Source: RGIG1666 sp045595745
GTDB taxonomy: Bacteria; Bacillota; Clostridia; UBA1381; UBA9506
Reading direction: 5' to 3'
Length of the DNA: 26,466 nucleotides
NCBI GenBank assembly: GCA_045595745.1
Contig: JAZOBB010000074.1
Coordinates: 1-26,466, forward strand
In this document: positions 7,384-16,182 of the stretch, in pieces
How positions within the stretch are numbered: position 1 is the stretch's first letter
Layout of the letters: every line of letters begins with the position of its first letter
The notes under the pieces: generated by a model
The model's database searches: none
What the model saw: the letters and a program-made list of their open reading frames with translations, nothing else
What the model was told of the DNA's origin: nothing
Position numbers and translations under genes: made by a program

Positions 7384-8325
7384 ATGAATAAAATTACAGT
7401 AATAGGAACAGGAAGTGTAGGCTCTACTATCGCTTACACACTTACAATTGAGGGCATTGCTTCTGAAATTGTAATGATTGACATCAACAACGAAAAAGCA
7501 TTGGGCGAGGCTTTAGACATCAGACAGGGAACACCTTTTTGCAATCCTTGCAATATCTATGCGGGAACTTATGAGGATGCTGCCGGCTCGGATATAGTTG
7601 TAATTACATCGGGTGTGGCAAGAAAGGCGGGTCAGTCCAGACTTGATTTAGCACAGACCAATGTTGATATTTTAAAATCAATTACCGAGCAGATAGTGAA
7701 ATATGCTCCTGATGCAACTTATGTCATCGTAAGTAATCCGGTTGATATTTTAACCTATGCATTTACTAAATATTCGGGAATACCCGAAGAACGCATTATC
7801 GGTTCAGGTACTATTTTAGATACCGCACGTCTGCGTTCGAGACTTTCTGAGTATTATTCAGTTAGTCAGCAGAATGTTCACGCATATGTTTTAGGTGAAC
7901 ACGGCGATTCATCATTTATTCCGTGGTCAATTGCAAATATTTCAAACGTTCCGGTTGAAGATTACGGCAAAGCTGTTTTAAATTCTACTAACTATCCCGA
8001 GCTTCACAGAGAAGATGTTGAAAATTATGTACGCAAATCAGGTGCACGCGTAATTCAAAGAAAGGGTGCTACCTTCTATGCGGTATCCGTTTCGGTATGC
8101 CACATTTGCAAATGCCTCTTAAGCGGTATCGATACAACAATGACTGTTTCAACAATGCTTCACGGCGAATACGGCATTGAGGATGTGTGCTTAAGTCTTT
8201 TAAATGTTGTAGGTCGTAACGGAGTTCATAACAAAATTGTTCTACCTTTAAACGAAAAAGAAGTTGCTGACCTGCACAAGAGTGCCGAAAGCTTAAAAGA
8301 AGTAATGAGAAATATTAAGATTTAA
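7384..8325 (+). CDS. mdh: Malate dehydrogenase of the LDH/MDH superfamily (LDH-like type)
   Basis: 313-aa NAD-dependent 2-hydroxyacid dehydrogenase. GTGSVG at 8-13 is the Rossmann dinucleotide loop and Asp33 the NAD-selecting acid. Catalytic residues are Arg86 (R109 in LDH numbering), Asp146 (D168), Arg149 (R171) and His173 (H195, in GEHGDSS). The specificity position, Gln102 in lactate dehydrogenases, is Arg80 here (SGVARKAGQSR); an arginine there selects oxaloacetate/malate over pyruvate/lactate. With fumarase directly downstream, malate dehydrogenase is the better call, though the overall sequence is lactate-dehydrogenase-like and automated tools may name it ldh. ATG 7384 is the only start that leads directly into the Rossmann motif; the AGAAAGG site is at 7365-7371. 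Confidence 0.78.
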   Translation: MNKITVIGTGSVGSTIAYTLTIEGIASEIVMIDINNEKALGEALDIRQGTPFCNPCNIYAGTYEDAAGSDIVVITSGVARKAGQSRLDLAQTNVDILKSITEQIVKYAPDATYVIVSNPVDILTYAFTKYSGIPEERIIGSGTILDTARLRSRLSEYYSVSQQNVHAYVLGEHGDSSFIPWSIANISNVPVEDYGKAVLNSTNYPELHREDVENYVRKSGARVIQRKGATFYAVSVSVCHICKCLLSGIDTTMTVSTMLHGEYGIEDVCLSLLNVVGRNGVHNKIVLPLNEKEVADLHKSAESLKEVMRNIKI

Positions 8326-8346
8326 TATATTGAAAGGGTGAAAATT

Positions 8347-9723
8347 ATGGATTATCGTATAGAACATGATTCTATGGGAGAGGTAAAAGTTCCTGCTGAT
8401 CGTCTTTGGGCGGCACAGACCCAAAGAAGTCACGAAAACTTTGAAATAGGTGTGGGCATCGAAACAATGCCGCGCGAGATTATTCATGCTTTTGGAGTAT
8501 TAAAAAAAGCAGCGGCAATTGCTAACAACAAGCTACGCCCCGAAAAAATGACAAATGAAAAGCTGGGTGCAATATCTGCAGCCTGCGACGAAGTTATGAG
8601 CGGAAAGCTTAACGACCATTTTCCGTTGGTTGTTTGGCAGACGGGCTCGGGCACACAGTCTAACATGAACGCAAACGAGGTTGTAGCAAACCGCGGTAAC
8701 GAAATTTTAGGTAAAAAACTGCTTCATCCGAATGATGATTCAAATATGAGCCAGTCTTCAAACGATACCTTCCCGACGGCTATGCACATTGCGGCAGTTT
8801 TAATCTTAGAGGAGAAGCTTATTCCGGCAGCAGAGCTGTTAATCGAGACCTTTAAACGTCTGGAAAAAGAAAACGAAGGAATTGTAAAAAGCGGAAGAAC
8901 ACATCTTCAGGATGCAACTCCTATTAAATTCAGTCAGGAAATCAGCGGCTGGCGTTCAAGCTTAGAAAAAGACGTTGAGCTTATCCGTCGCTCGATAGAG
9001 CCTCTTTACGAGGTAGCTTTAGGCGGTACAGCAGTAGGAACAGGTCTTAATGCTCCTAAGGGATTTTCTGAAAGTGTTGCAGCTGAAATTGCGACAATTA
9101 CAGGAAAACCGTTTAAGACTGCTGAAAATAAATTCCACGCATTAACATCAAAGGATGAGCTTGTTTTTGCGCACGGTGCAATTAAAGCTTTGGCTTGCGA
9201 TATGATGAAAATTGCAAACGATATTCGTTGGCTTGCATCAGGCCCGCGTGACGGTCTTGGCGAAATATTTATTCCTGAAAACGAGCCCGGCTCATCAATT
9301 ATGCCGGGTAAGGTTAACCCCACACAGTGCGAGGCTGTAACTATGGTTGCAGTTCAGGTTATGGGTAACGATGTTGCGGTTTCTATGGCGGCATCTCAGG
9401 GTAACTTCGAGCTTAACGTATTTATGCCGGTTTGCATTTACAACTTCTTACAGTCTGCAAGACTTTTAGCAGAGGCGATTGTTTCGTTTAACAAAAACTG
9501 CGCAGTAGGAATCACAGCCAATAAAGAAAAAATGTATCACAATCTGCATAACTCCTTAATGCTTGTTACAGCACTTAATCCGTATATCGGATACGAAAAT
9601 GCTGCAAAAACAGCTAAAAAAGCATTTAAGGATAATATATCACTTAAAGAAGCTTGCGTTGAGCTTGGCTTCTTAACAGCTGAAAAATTTGATGAAGTGT
9701 TCCATCCGGAAGAAATGGTTTAA
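8347..9723 (+). CDS. fumC: Fumarate hydratase, class II
   Basis: 458-aa homotetrameric, iron-independent fumarase that interconverts malate and fumarate. Family landmarks include GSGTQSNMNANEV (near 99-111), SQSSNDTFPTAMH (near 135-147), SGRTHLQDATP (near 182-192) and the signature GSSIMPGKVNP (near 315-325). The full length matches other FumC proteins. ATG 8347 follows GAAAGG with good spacing; the GTG at 8338 is too close to it. It is 21 bases after mdh, so together the two genes convert oxaloacetate to fumarate for the reductase encoded later in the same operon. An aspartase with the same fold is possible in principle, but the sequence around the signature and the context favour fumarase. 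Confidence 0.93.
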   Translation: MDYRIEHDSMGEVKVPADRLWAAQTQRSHENFEIGVGIETMPREIIHAFGVLKKAAAIANNKLRPEKMTNEKLGAISAACDEVMSGKLNDHFPLVVWQTGSGTQSNMNANEVVANRGNEILGKKLLHPNDDSNMSQSSNDTFPTAMHIAAVLILEEKLIPAAELLIETFKRLEKENEGIVKSGRTHLQDATPIKFSQEISGWRSSLEKDVELIRRSIEPLYEVALGGTAVGTGLNAPKGFSESVAAEIATITGKPFKTAENKFHALTSKDELVFAHGAIKALACDMMKIANDIRWLASGPRDGLGEIFIPENEPGSSIMPGKVNPTQCEAVTMVAVQVMGNDVAVSMAASQGNFELNVFMPVCIYNFLQSARLLAEAIVSFNKNCAVGITANKEKMYHNLHNSLMLVTALNPYIGYENAAKTAKKAFKDNISLKEACVELGFLTAEKFDEVFHPEEMV

Positions 9724-9738
9724 TCGGGAGGTAGTAAA

Positions 9739-10527
9739 ATGAAAGTAGCTTATTTCCCGGGGTGTACCTTAAAGAACAAGGCAAAAGAGCTTGATGACTA
9801 TGCTAGAAAAGCTGCCGAGGCTTTAGGTGTTACTCTGGAAGAAATCGAAGAATGGCAATGCTGCGGCGGTGTGTTTACTACCGCTTGCGACGAGGTTGCT
9901 ACAAAGCTGTCTTCGGTTCGTGCTCTTGTAGCGGCAAAGGACAAAGAACAACCGCTTGTTACGGTATGTTCTGCATGCCACAACGTTATAAAGCAGACCA
10001 ATCATGCTATGCAGACAAATAAAGAGTTTGCAGATAAAGTAAACAGATATATGGGCGAAGAACCCTACAGCGGCGAAACTCAGGTTTATCACTATCTTGA
10101 GCTTTTGCGCGATGTAGTTGGGTTTGACGCAGTTAAAGAAAAGGTAGTAAACAAGCTTTCAGGTAAAAAAATAGCGGCATATTATGGTTGCCTTTTATTA
10201 AGACCTAACGGTGTTATGAAAATGGACGACCCTGAAAATCCAACCATTATGGAGGACTTTATCCGTGCAATCGGTGCTGACGCAGTAGTATATGCAAACC
10301 GTAACGAATGCTGTGGCGGATATGTTGCTATGGAAAGCCCTGATTTAGCTAAGAAAAAGAGTAATGCAGTTATAGAAAACGCAAAGGCGGCAGGGGCAGA
10401 AATGATTATTACCGCTTGTCCGCTTTGCAAATATAATCTTATTAAAAACGGTGCTGATATTCCGGTAGTATATTTTACCGAGCTTTTGGCAGAGGCACTT
10501 GGTGTAAAGGAGGATACAAATGAATAA
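9739..10527 (+). CDS. hdrB: Heterodisulfide reductase subunit B-like protein (two CCG domains)
   Basis: 262-aa HdrB homologue. Both cysteine-rich CCG domains are complete: Cys9, Cys41-Cys42, Cys77 and Cys80; then Cys151, Cys191-Cys192, Cys227 and Cys230. In methanogen HdrB the same pattern binds two noncubane [4Fe-4S] clusters at which the CoM-S-S-CoB disulfide is cleaved. In bacteria the natural acceptor is unknown; a protein or small-molecule disulfide, or direct electron transfer to a partner, has been considered. Both ligand sets are intact, so the clusters should form. It starts 15 bases after fumC and overlaps hdrC by 8 bases. Order hdrB-hdrC-hdrA-flxDCBA corresponds to the bacterial Hdr-Flx modules. 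Confidence 0.92.
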   Translation: MKVAYFPGCTLKNKAKELDDYARKAAEALGVTLEEIEEWQCCGGVFTTACDEVATKLSSVRALVAAKDKEQPLVTVCSACHNVIKQTNHAMQTNKEFADKVNRYMGEEPYSGETQVYHYLELLRDVVGFDAVKEKVVNKLSGKKIAAYYGCLLLRPNGVMKMDDPENPTIMEDFIRAIGADAVVYANRNECCGGYVAMESPDLAKKKSNAVIENAKAAGAEMIITACPLCKYNLIKNGADIPVVYFTELLAEALGVKEDTNE

Positions 10528-10906
10528 TAAGTATCTTCAGGAAGACCTTTTGCGTATGAGCGGAGTTAATCCTAAAAAATGTATGCGTTGCGGAAAGTGC
10601 TCAGCTACCTGCCCCGCATATGACGAGATGGAATATCATCCACATCAGTTTGTAAGTATGGTTGAAAACGGAGACATCGAGCCTTTAATTAATTCAGAGT
10701 CTTTATATAAATGTTTAACCTGCTTTGCTTGTGTTGACAGATGCCCAAGAGGTGTCGAGCCGGCAAAACTGGTCGAGGCAGTAAGACTTGCGGCAATCCG
10801 CAAGCAGGGTGCAAACCGCCTAAAGGCAGATTCAGTGCCCGATATGCTTGATGATGAAACTCCGCAGCAGTTAATCGTCAGTGCTTTTAGAAAATACAGT
10901 AAGTAA
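10520..10906 (+). CDS. hdrC: Heterodisulfide reductase subunit C-like ferredoxin
   Basis: 128-aa soluble protein with two [4Fe-4S] motifs: Cys21, Cys24, Cys27, Cys31 and Cys65, Cys68, Cys71, Cys75, each followed by Pro. HdrC passes electrons from HdrA to HdrB. No transmembrane segment is present, so it belongs to the cytoplasmic HdrABC type and not the membrane HdrDE type. It overlaps hdrB by 8 bases, and its AAGGAGG site lies inside hdrB, indicating coupled translation. Confidence 0.93.
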   Translation: MNNKYLQEDLLRMSGVNPKKCMRCGKCSATCPAYDEMEYHPHQFVSMVENGDIEPLINSESLYKCLTCFACVDRCPRGVEPAKLVEAVRLAAIRKQGANRLKADSVPDMLDDETPQQLIVSAFRKYSK

Positions 10907-10920
10907 GGAGGAAAAGACTA

Positions 10921-12915
10921 ATGCAAAGAATTGGTGTATTTGTATGTTGGTGCGGAAGTAATATCGCAGGTACTGTTGATGTACAGGCGGTTTCAGATGC
11001 TCTTAAAAACGAGCCTGGAGTAGTCTTTTCCACCAACTATCAATATATGTGTTCTCAGGCAGGTCAGGATATGATTATCCAGGCAGTTAAAGAGCACAAT
11101 CTTACAGGAATTGTTGTCTGCTCATGTTCTCCGCGTATGCACGAGGCTACGTTCAGAAGAACAGCTCAGGCAGCAGGCTTAAACCCGTATATGGTAGAAA
11201 TCGCAAACATCCGTGAGCAATGCTCGTGGGTTCATAAAGATATTCCTACCGGAACCGAAAAAGCAATTATCTTAGGTAAAGCGGCAGTTGCAAAGGTAAA
11301 CCTTAACACACCGCTTACACCGGGAGAATCTCCGGTAACTAAACGAGCTTTAGTAATCGGTGGCGGTATCGCAGGAATTCAGACCGCTTTAGATATAGCA
11401 GATGCAGGTTTTCCGGTTGACATTGTAGAGAAAAAGCCTACAATCGGCGGAAAAATGGCTCAGCTTGATAAAACCTTCCCGACACTTGACTGTGCGGCTT
11501 GTATTTTAACACCTAAAATGGTTGACGTTGCTCAGAACGATAAAATACGCATTTTCTCGTACAGCGAGGTTACAGATGTTAAGGGCTTTGTTGGTAACTT
11601 TGATGTTACCATTAAAAAGAATGCCCGTTATGTAAAAGAAGATATTTGTACAGGCTGCGGTGCGTGTGTTGAAAAATGCCCGATGAAAAAAGTTCCTAAT
11701 GAATTTAATCTGGGTATGGATAACCGCAGTGCAATCTATATTCCGTTTGCGCAGGCTGTTCCTAAGGTTGCAACCATCGACCCGAACGCTTGTAATATGC
11801 TTAAAAACGGAAAGTGTGGATTGTGTGCAAGAGTTTGTGCAGCAGGCGCAATTGACTACACTCAAAAGGATGAATATATCGAGGAAAAATATGGTGCAAT
11901 CGTTGTTGCAACCGGATTTAATCCGATTAGTATGGATAAATTTGACGAGTTTGCCTATAACCAGTCTAAAGATGTTATCACATCATTAGAGTTTGAGCGC
12001 TTAACAAATGCGGCAGGACCTACTGCCGGCAAGTTGCTCCGTCCGTCTGACGGCAAGCATCCGCACACAATCGTATTTGTTCAGTGTGTGGGCTCTCGTT
12101 GTGATGCGTGTGCCGAAAAGGGCAAAGAATACTGCTCTAAGATTTGCTGTATGTATACTGCAAAGCACGCAATGCTTACAAGAGATAAATATCCTGATAC
12201 CGATGTTTATGTATTCTATATTGACGTAAGAACTCCGGGTAAAAACTTTGATGAATTTTATCGCCGTGCAGTTGAAGAATACGGTGTTCATTATGTTAAG
12301 GGAATGGTCGGCAAGGTTGTTCCCGAGGGCGATAAGCTAAAGGTTCAGGCATCTGACCTTTTAGAAAACAAACAGCTGCATATTGATGCTGACTTGGTTG
12401 TTTTAGCAGCGGCTATCGAGCCTGACAAATCGGCAAGACCGCTTGCTACAATGCTCACAGCAAGTATGGATACAAACGACTTCTTTACCGAGGCACATCC
12501 AAAGCTTCGTCCGGTAGAAAGCCCGACAGCAGGTGTGTTCTTATCAGGTGCTTGTCAGGGACCTAAAGACATTCCTGAAACTGTTTCGCAGGCTGGTGCT
12601 GCGGCATCTAAGGTTATCGGTCTTTTGGCTAAAGATAAACTTACAGGTAACCCCTGTATTGCTCATTCAAACGAGCTTATGTGTAACGGTTGTTCGTCGT
12701 GTGAAAGAGTTTGTCCTTACGGTGCTATAACCTACGAGGCTAAAGAATTCCGTATGCCCGACAGAACAACTCAAGTAAGAAGAATTGCTGTTGTAAATCC
12801 GGCAGTATGTCAGGGTTGCGGTGCTTGTACCGTTGCCTGCCCATCAGGTGCTATGGACTTACACGGCTTTGCAAGTGGACAAATTATGGCGGAGGTGGAT
12901 GCTATATGCAAATGA
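10921..12915 (+). CDS. hdrA: Heterodisulfide reductase subunit A-like flavoprotein (candidate electron-bifurcating FAD)
   Basis: 664-aa FAD and iron-sulfur protein, the core of HdrABC complexes. An N-terminal Cys-rich domain (Cys9, Cys11, Cys44, Cys67, Cys69, Cys101) is followed by the FAD-binding GGGIAG at 147-152 with acidic Glu170, a CAAC motif at 191-194, an inserted ferredoxin region (Cys243, 246, 249, 253 and Cys291, 299, 302, 306), the rest of the thioredoxin-reductase-like fold, and a C-terminal two-cluster ferredoxin domain (Cys588, 591, 594, 598 and Cys630, 633, 636, 640). In methanogens the HdrA FAD bifurcates electrons between ferredoxin and HdrB. The full cluster set suggests the same chemistry here, but bifurcation is inferred. 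It overlaps flxD by 10 bases. Confidence 0.93.
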   Translation: MQRIGVFVCWCGSNIAGTVDVQAVSDALKNEPGVVFSTNYQYMCSQAGQDMIIQAVKEHNLTGIVVCSCSPRMHEATFRRTAQAAGLNPYMVEIANIREQCSWVHKDIPTGTEKAIILGKAAVAKVNLNTPLTPGESPVTKRALVIGGGIAGIQTALDIADAGFPVDIVEKKPTIGGKMAQLDKTFPTLDCAACILTPKMVDVAQNDKIRIFSYSEVTDVKGFVGNFDVTIKKNARYVKEDICTGCGACVEKCPMKKVPNEFNLGMDNRSAIYIPFAQAVPKVATIDPNACNMLKNGKCGLCARVCAAGAIDYTQKDEYIEEKYGAIVVATGFNPISMDKFDEFAYNQSKDVITSLEFERLTNAAGPTAGKLLRPSDGKHPHTIVFVQCVGSRCDACAEKGKEYCSKICCMYTAKHAMLTRDKYPDTDVYVFYIDVRTPGKNFDEFYRRAVEEYGVHYVKGMVGKVVPEGDKLKVQASDLLENKQLHIDADLVVLAAAIEPDKSARPLATMLTASMDTNDFFTEAHPKLRPVESPTAGVFLSGACQGPKDIPETVSQAGAAASKVIGLLAKDKLTGNPCIAHSNELMCNGCSSCERVCPYGAITYEAKEFRMPDRTTQVRRIAVVNPAVCQGCGACTVACPSGAMDLHGFASGQIMAEVDAICK

Positions 12916-13340
12916 ATGAATATAAACCGCTGATTGTGGCATTTTGCTGCAACTGGTGCTCATATGCAGGTGCAGACCTTGCAGGTAACAATCGTTTGAA
13001 TTATCCTGCCGATGTAAAAATCATTCGTGTTCCGTGCTCCTGCCGTGTTAATCCTATGTTTGTGCTTCGTGCTTTTCAGCGCGGTGCAGACGGAGTTATA
13101 ATCTGTGGATGTCACCCCGGTGACTGTCACTACACCTCGGGTAACTATTACACCCGTCGTCGTATGGCTATGCTGTTTTCAATGCTTGATTATTTAGGTA
13201 TTGAAAAAGAGCGTACCCGTGTTGAATGGGTTTCGGCTGCCGAGGGTGCAAAATTTGCCGCTACTATGAACGATTTTGCTGAAAAAGTAGCCGCGTTAGG
13301 TGAAAATAAAAGATTGGAGGATCTGCGATGCAAAAGATAA
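12906..13340 (+). CDS. flxD: MvhD/FlxD-type iron-sulfur adaptor protein
   Basis: 144-aa protein of the MvhD/FlpD family, the small iron-sulfur subunit that delivers electrons to HdrA from hydrogenase, formate dehydrogenase or, in bacteria, the FlxABC NADH module. Conserved cysteines are Cys14, Cys15 and Cys18 (CCNWC), Cys44 and Cys46 (CSC), and Cys67, Cys69 and Cys74 (CGCHPGDC), all typical. The start is ATG 12906 with GGAGG at 12891-12895; ATG 12912, whose ATGA overlaps the hdrA stop, is an alternative. It overlaps flxC by 13 bases. Confidence 0.92.
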   Translation: MQMNEYKPLIVAFCCNWCSYAGADLAGNNRLNYPADVKIIRVPCSCRVNPMFVLRAFQRGADGVIICGCHPGDCHYTSGNYYTRRRMAMLFSMLDYLGIEKERTRVEWVSAAEGAKFAATMNDFAEKVAALGENKRLEDLRCKR

Positions 13341-14323
13341 CACAAACACAATTGATTGACAAAGCAGCTTCTCTGCTTAAAGACGGAACAGTATCCTGCG
13401 TTTTGGGATGGAGCAAGGGTGAGTTTGACTATGATATAACTCCTGCTGTGTTCAAAACAGAGGAAGAGCTTAAAGAAGGCTTTGTGTGGAACGATTTTTG
13501 CGGTGCTAACTTCTCTAAGTATTTAATAGAAAAAACCCGCAAAACAGAAGGTAAAATTTTAGTTTTCTTAAAACCTTGCGACACATATAGCTTTAATCAG
13601 CTTTTAACCGAGCATCGCTTTGACCGTGAAAAGGTTTATGCCGTAGGTATCCCATGCGAAGGTATGGCAGATGTTGAAAAAGTAAAAGCGGCTTGCGGTG
13701 ACGGTATAATTAAAATTGACTGCGGCGAAAAAATTGCCGTAACAACTCTTTATGCTGATAACGCAATTGAAATAGATGCTAAAGATGTGCTTTTAGAAAG
13801 ATGCGTAAACTGCAAGAGCAAAAAGCACGTTGCATATGATGAGCTTTTAGGCGAAGAGGGAGAGGTTTTAGAGTCTGCCCGTTTTGACGAGGTTGAAAAG
13901 TTAGAGGCTATGACTCCTGATGAAAGATTTGCTTTCTGGCAGAACGAGCTTTCGCGTTGCATTCGTTGTAATGCGTGCCGTGATGTTTGCCCTGCCTGCA
14001 CTTGTGAAAAGTGCGTGTTTAACAATCCCGAATCGGGTGTTGAAAACAAATCTCCTGCAAACAGCTTTGAAGAAAAGATGTTCCACATTATACGTGCATA
14101 TCACGTAGCAGGCAGATGCACAGACTGTGGCGAATGCTCAAGAGTATGTCCGCAAAACATTCCGCTCCATCTTTTAAACCGTAAATTTATTAAAGATATG
14201 AATGAATTTTACGGCGAATATCAGGCTGGTAGCGAGGTTGGACAAAGAGCACCGCTTGTTAACTATACCACCGAGGATGTTGAACCAGGTGAGGTTTTTG
14301 ACAGGGGGGATATTGATGCGTAA
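13328..14323 (+). CDS. flxC: FlxC-like iron-sulfur electron-transfer subunit
   Basis: 331-aa soluble iron-sulfur protein related to the beta-subunit family of F420-dependent hydrogenases and, in synteny, to FlxC of HdrABC-FlxABCD clusters. The N-terminal part has conserved single cysteines (KPCDTYSF near 82-89, GIPCEG near 107-112) and a Cys159/Cys162 pair. The C-terminal part holds CIRCNACRDVC (211-221), followed by an unusual extra CTCEKC (224-229), and CTDCGECSRVC (264-274), giving two [4Fe-4S] clusters. It should carry electrons within the NADH-oxidising module. The B/C naming rests partly on gene order. Confidence 0.82.
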   Translation: MQKITQTQLIDKAASLLKDGTVSCVLGWSKGEFDYDITPAVFKTEEELKEGFVWNDFCGANFSKYLIEKTRKTEGKILVFLKPCDTYSFNQLLTEHRFDREKVYAVGIPCEGMADVEKVKAACGDGIIKIDCGEKIAVTTLYADNAIEIDAKDVLLERCVNCKSKKHVAYDELLGEEGEVLESARFDEVEKLEAMTPDERFAFWQNELSRCIRCNACRDVCPACTCEKCVFNNPESGVENKSPANSFEEKMFHIIRAYHVAGRCTDCGECSRVCPQNIPLHLLNRKFIKDMNEFYGEYQAGSEVGQRAPLVNYTTEDVEPGEVFDRGDIDA

Positions 14324-15344
14324 ATGTTCGTTAGATAAGATGAGTGCAGTTTTTGCTGAGCTTAATAAAAATCTTTCGGTATATCTTCCTGTAGATGGAA
14401 CAGACGGCAAAGCCGCTTATAAAAAGTGGGAAGAGGGCACTATTTGGTCTGGTGCGTTAAACACAGTAAGAAGTCCTAAAGATTTCTTCTTCCCTCAGAC
14501 AGAAAACCTGATGGAATTTAAAACCGAGGGCAAAAATATCGAAATTATCGATACCCGAAGCGAAACAGAAGATTTTGTTATCTTCGGTGTACGTCCTTGT
14601 GATGTAAAGAGCTTTGAAATACTTGACAGAGTATTTTTAACAGACCCTGTTGACAGCTTTTATGCAGCAAGACGTGAGCGTGGCATTATCGTATCTTTAG
14701 CTTGTTCAAAACCGTCAGAAACCTGCTTTTGTCAGACCTTTGGTATAAATCCTGCAGAGGCTTGCGGAGATATTACCTTATGGAAAACCGAAACAGAGCT
14801 TTTCTGGCAGGCTAATACCGATAAGGGTGCCCAGTTATTAGAAAGGCTTGCGTCCCTTACCGAAGAATGCGGCGAGGAAGAGGTAGAAAAGCAGAAAGAA
14901 GCTACAGCTAAAATTTTAGCAAAGCTTCCGCTTAAAGATTTAAAAACAGATGCATTTGGCGGCGGCAAGACTCAGGAGTTTTTCAATGCTCCCGAGTGGG
15001 ATGAGTTGTCTGCTACCTGCTTAGGTTGCGGAACTTGTACCTTTGTATGCCCGACCTGTCAGTGCTATGATATTAAAGATTTTAATACGGGTAACGGTGT
15101 TGTACGCTTCAGATGCTGGGATTCGTGTATGTATTCCGAGTTTACAAAAATGGCACACGGAAACAACAGATTAAGCCAGAAAGAACGTTTCCGTCAACGT
15201 TTTATGCACAAGCTGGTGTATTATCCTGAAAATAACGATGGTATATTCGGTTGTGTAGGTTGCGGACGTTGCTTATCTAAGTGCCCGATATCTATGAATA
15301 TAGTTAAAGTTATGAAAAAGATCGGAGGGAAGGTAAATGAATAA
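14316..15344 (+). CDS. flxB: FlxB-like iron-sulfur subunit (AsrA-related)
   Basis: 342-aa protein related to subunit A of anaerobic sulfite reductase and to FlxB. The central motif FGVRPCDVKSFEILDRVF (near 90-107) and the GIIVSLACSKPSETCFC segment (near 123-139) are typical. Two [4Fe-4S] sets follow: Cys235, 238, 241, 245 (then CQC at 248-250) and Cys313, 316, 319, 323. The start is taken as ATG 14316, inside the flxC 3' end with an AGGGGGGA site before it; longer versions starting upstream would only duplicate flxC sequence. It overlaps flxC and flxA by 8 bases each. No sulfite-reductase catalytic subunit (AsrC) is nearby, so it is not a sulfite reductase operon. Confidence 0.83.
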   Translation: MRKCSLDKMSAVFAELNKNLSVYLPVDGTDGKAAYKKWEEGTIWSGALNTVRSPKDFFFPQTENLMEFKTEGKNIEIIDTRSETEDFVIFGVRPCDVKSFEILDRVFLTDPVDSFYAARRERGIIVSLACSKPSETCFCQTFGINPAEACGDITLWKTETELFWQANTDKGAQLLERLASLTEECGEEEVEKQKEATAKILAKLPLKDLKTDAFGGGKTQEFFNAPEWDELSATCLGCGTCTFVCPTCQCYDIKDFNTGNGVVRFRCWDSCMYSEFTKMAHGNNRLSQKERFRQRFMHKLVYYPENNDGIFGCVGCGRCLSKCPISMNIVKVMKKIGGKVNE

Positions 15345-16170
15345 TCGTGAAGAAACATTGATTCCTAAAATCGGTGTTATCACAGACGTACGTATAGATA
15401 CTCCCGACATCAAAACCTTCCGAGTTGTTACTCCTGACGGCAAAAAAGCCTTCGAGCACAGACCCGGACAATGTGCGATGCTTTCGGTTCCCGGTGTGGG
15501 CGAGGCAATGTTTTCAATAACCTCGTCACCGACAAATGAGGAATATATGGAGTTCTCAATTAAAAAATGCGGATGCGTTACAGAGTGGCTGCATCAGGCA
15601 GAGGTTGGTCAGCAGATTACAATAAGAGGACCTTACGGTAATCCGTTCCCGGTTGATGACGAATTTGCAGGCAAAAACCTGTTATTTATCGCCGGCGGTG
15701 TTGGTCTTGCTCCTCTTCGTTCGGTTATAAACTATTGCCGTCATTACCGCGACCGTTACGGAAAAATTGATATCGTTTACGGCTCAAGAAGTAAAGACGA
15801 TTTGCTCGATTATAAAGAAATTATCGACGAATGGGCAAACGACAGCGGCGTAGATGTGCATTTAACAATCGATAATGCACAAGAAGGCTGGGACGGCCAC
15901 GTTGGCTTTGTTCCTAACTATGTTAAGGAGCTTGGCTTTGATACCGACAAAACTGCGGTTTTGTGCGGACCTCCAATAATGATTAAATTCACATTAGATG
16001 GACTTTACTCTTTAGGATTTGAAAAAACTCAGATTTATACAACCTTAGAGCTTCGTATGAAATGCGGAGTTGGCAAATGCGGAAGATGTAATGTTGGTTC
16101 TAAATATGTTTGTAAAGACGGTCCGGTATTCCGTTTTGATGAGCTCGACGAGCTGCCGGATGAGTATTAA
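15337..16170 (+). CDS. flxA: FlxA-like FAD/NAD(P)H-binding oxidoreductase subunit
   Basis: 277-aa ferredoxin-NADP-reductase-fold protein, the predicted entry point for NADH electrons. RPGQ at 42-45 and FSITSSP at 59-65 mark the FAD domain. AGGVGLAPLRS at 119-129 and CGPP at 210-213 mark the nucleotide domain. A C-terminal [2Fe-2S] site has Cys243, Cys248, Cys251 and Cys259, as in the dihydroorotate-dehydrogenase electron-transfer/AsrB subfamily. In Desulfovibrio vulgaris the equivalent subunit belongs to the FlxABCD-HdrABC NADH dehydrogenase. NADH rather than NADPH is inferred from that system. It ends 12 bases before the fumarate reductase genes. Confidence 0.9.
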   Translation: MNNREETLIPKIGVITDVRIDTPDIKTFRVVTPDGKKAFEHRPGQCAMLSVPGVGEAMFSITSSPTNEEYMEFSIKKCGCVTEWLHQAEVGQQITIRGPYGNPFPVDDEFAGKNLLFIAGGVGLAPLRSVINYCRHYRDRYGKIDIVYGSRSKDDLLDYKEIIDEWANDSGVDVHLTIDNAQEGWDGHVGFVPNYVKELGFDTDKTAVLCGPPIMIKFTLDGLYSLGFEKTQIYTTLELRMKCGVGKCGRCNVGSKYVCKDGPVFRFDELDELPDEY

Positions 16171-16182
16171 AGGAGTGATAGC

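Noticed and set aside
7384..8325. Calling the gene L-lactate dehydrogenase
   Set aside because: The overall sequence is lactate-dehydrogenase-like, but Arg replaces Gln at the specificity position and fumarase follows directly. Malate dehydrogenase is the better fit; lactate activity is not excluded.
14202..14315. N-terminal extension of flxB inside flxC
   Set aside because: The extra 38 residues are an out-of-frame reading of flxC. ATG 14316 has an adjacent G-rich ribosome-binding site and starts the conserved part.
14316..16170. Anaerobic sulfite reductase (asrAB) operon
   Set aside because: The two proteins resemble AsrA and AsrB, but no AsrC catalytic subunit with a siroheme site is present, and hdrABC-flxD precede them. 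FlxB/FlxA fit better.
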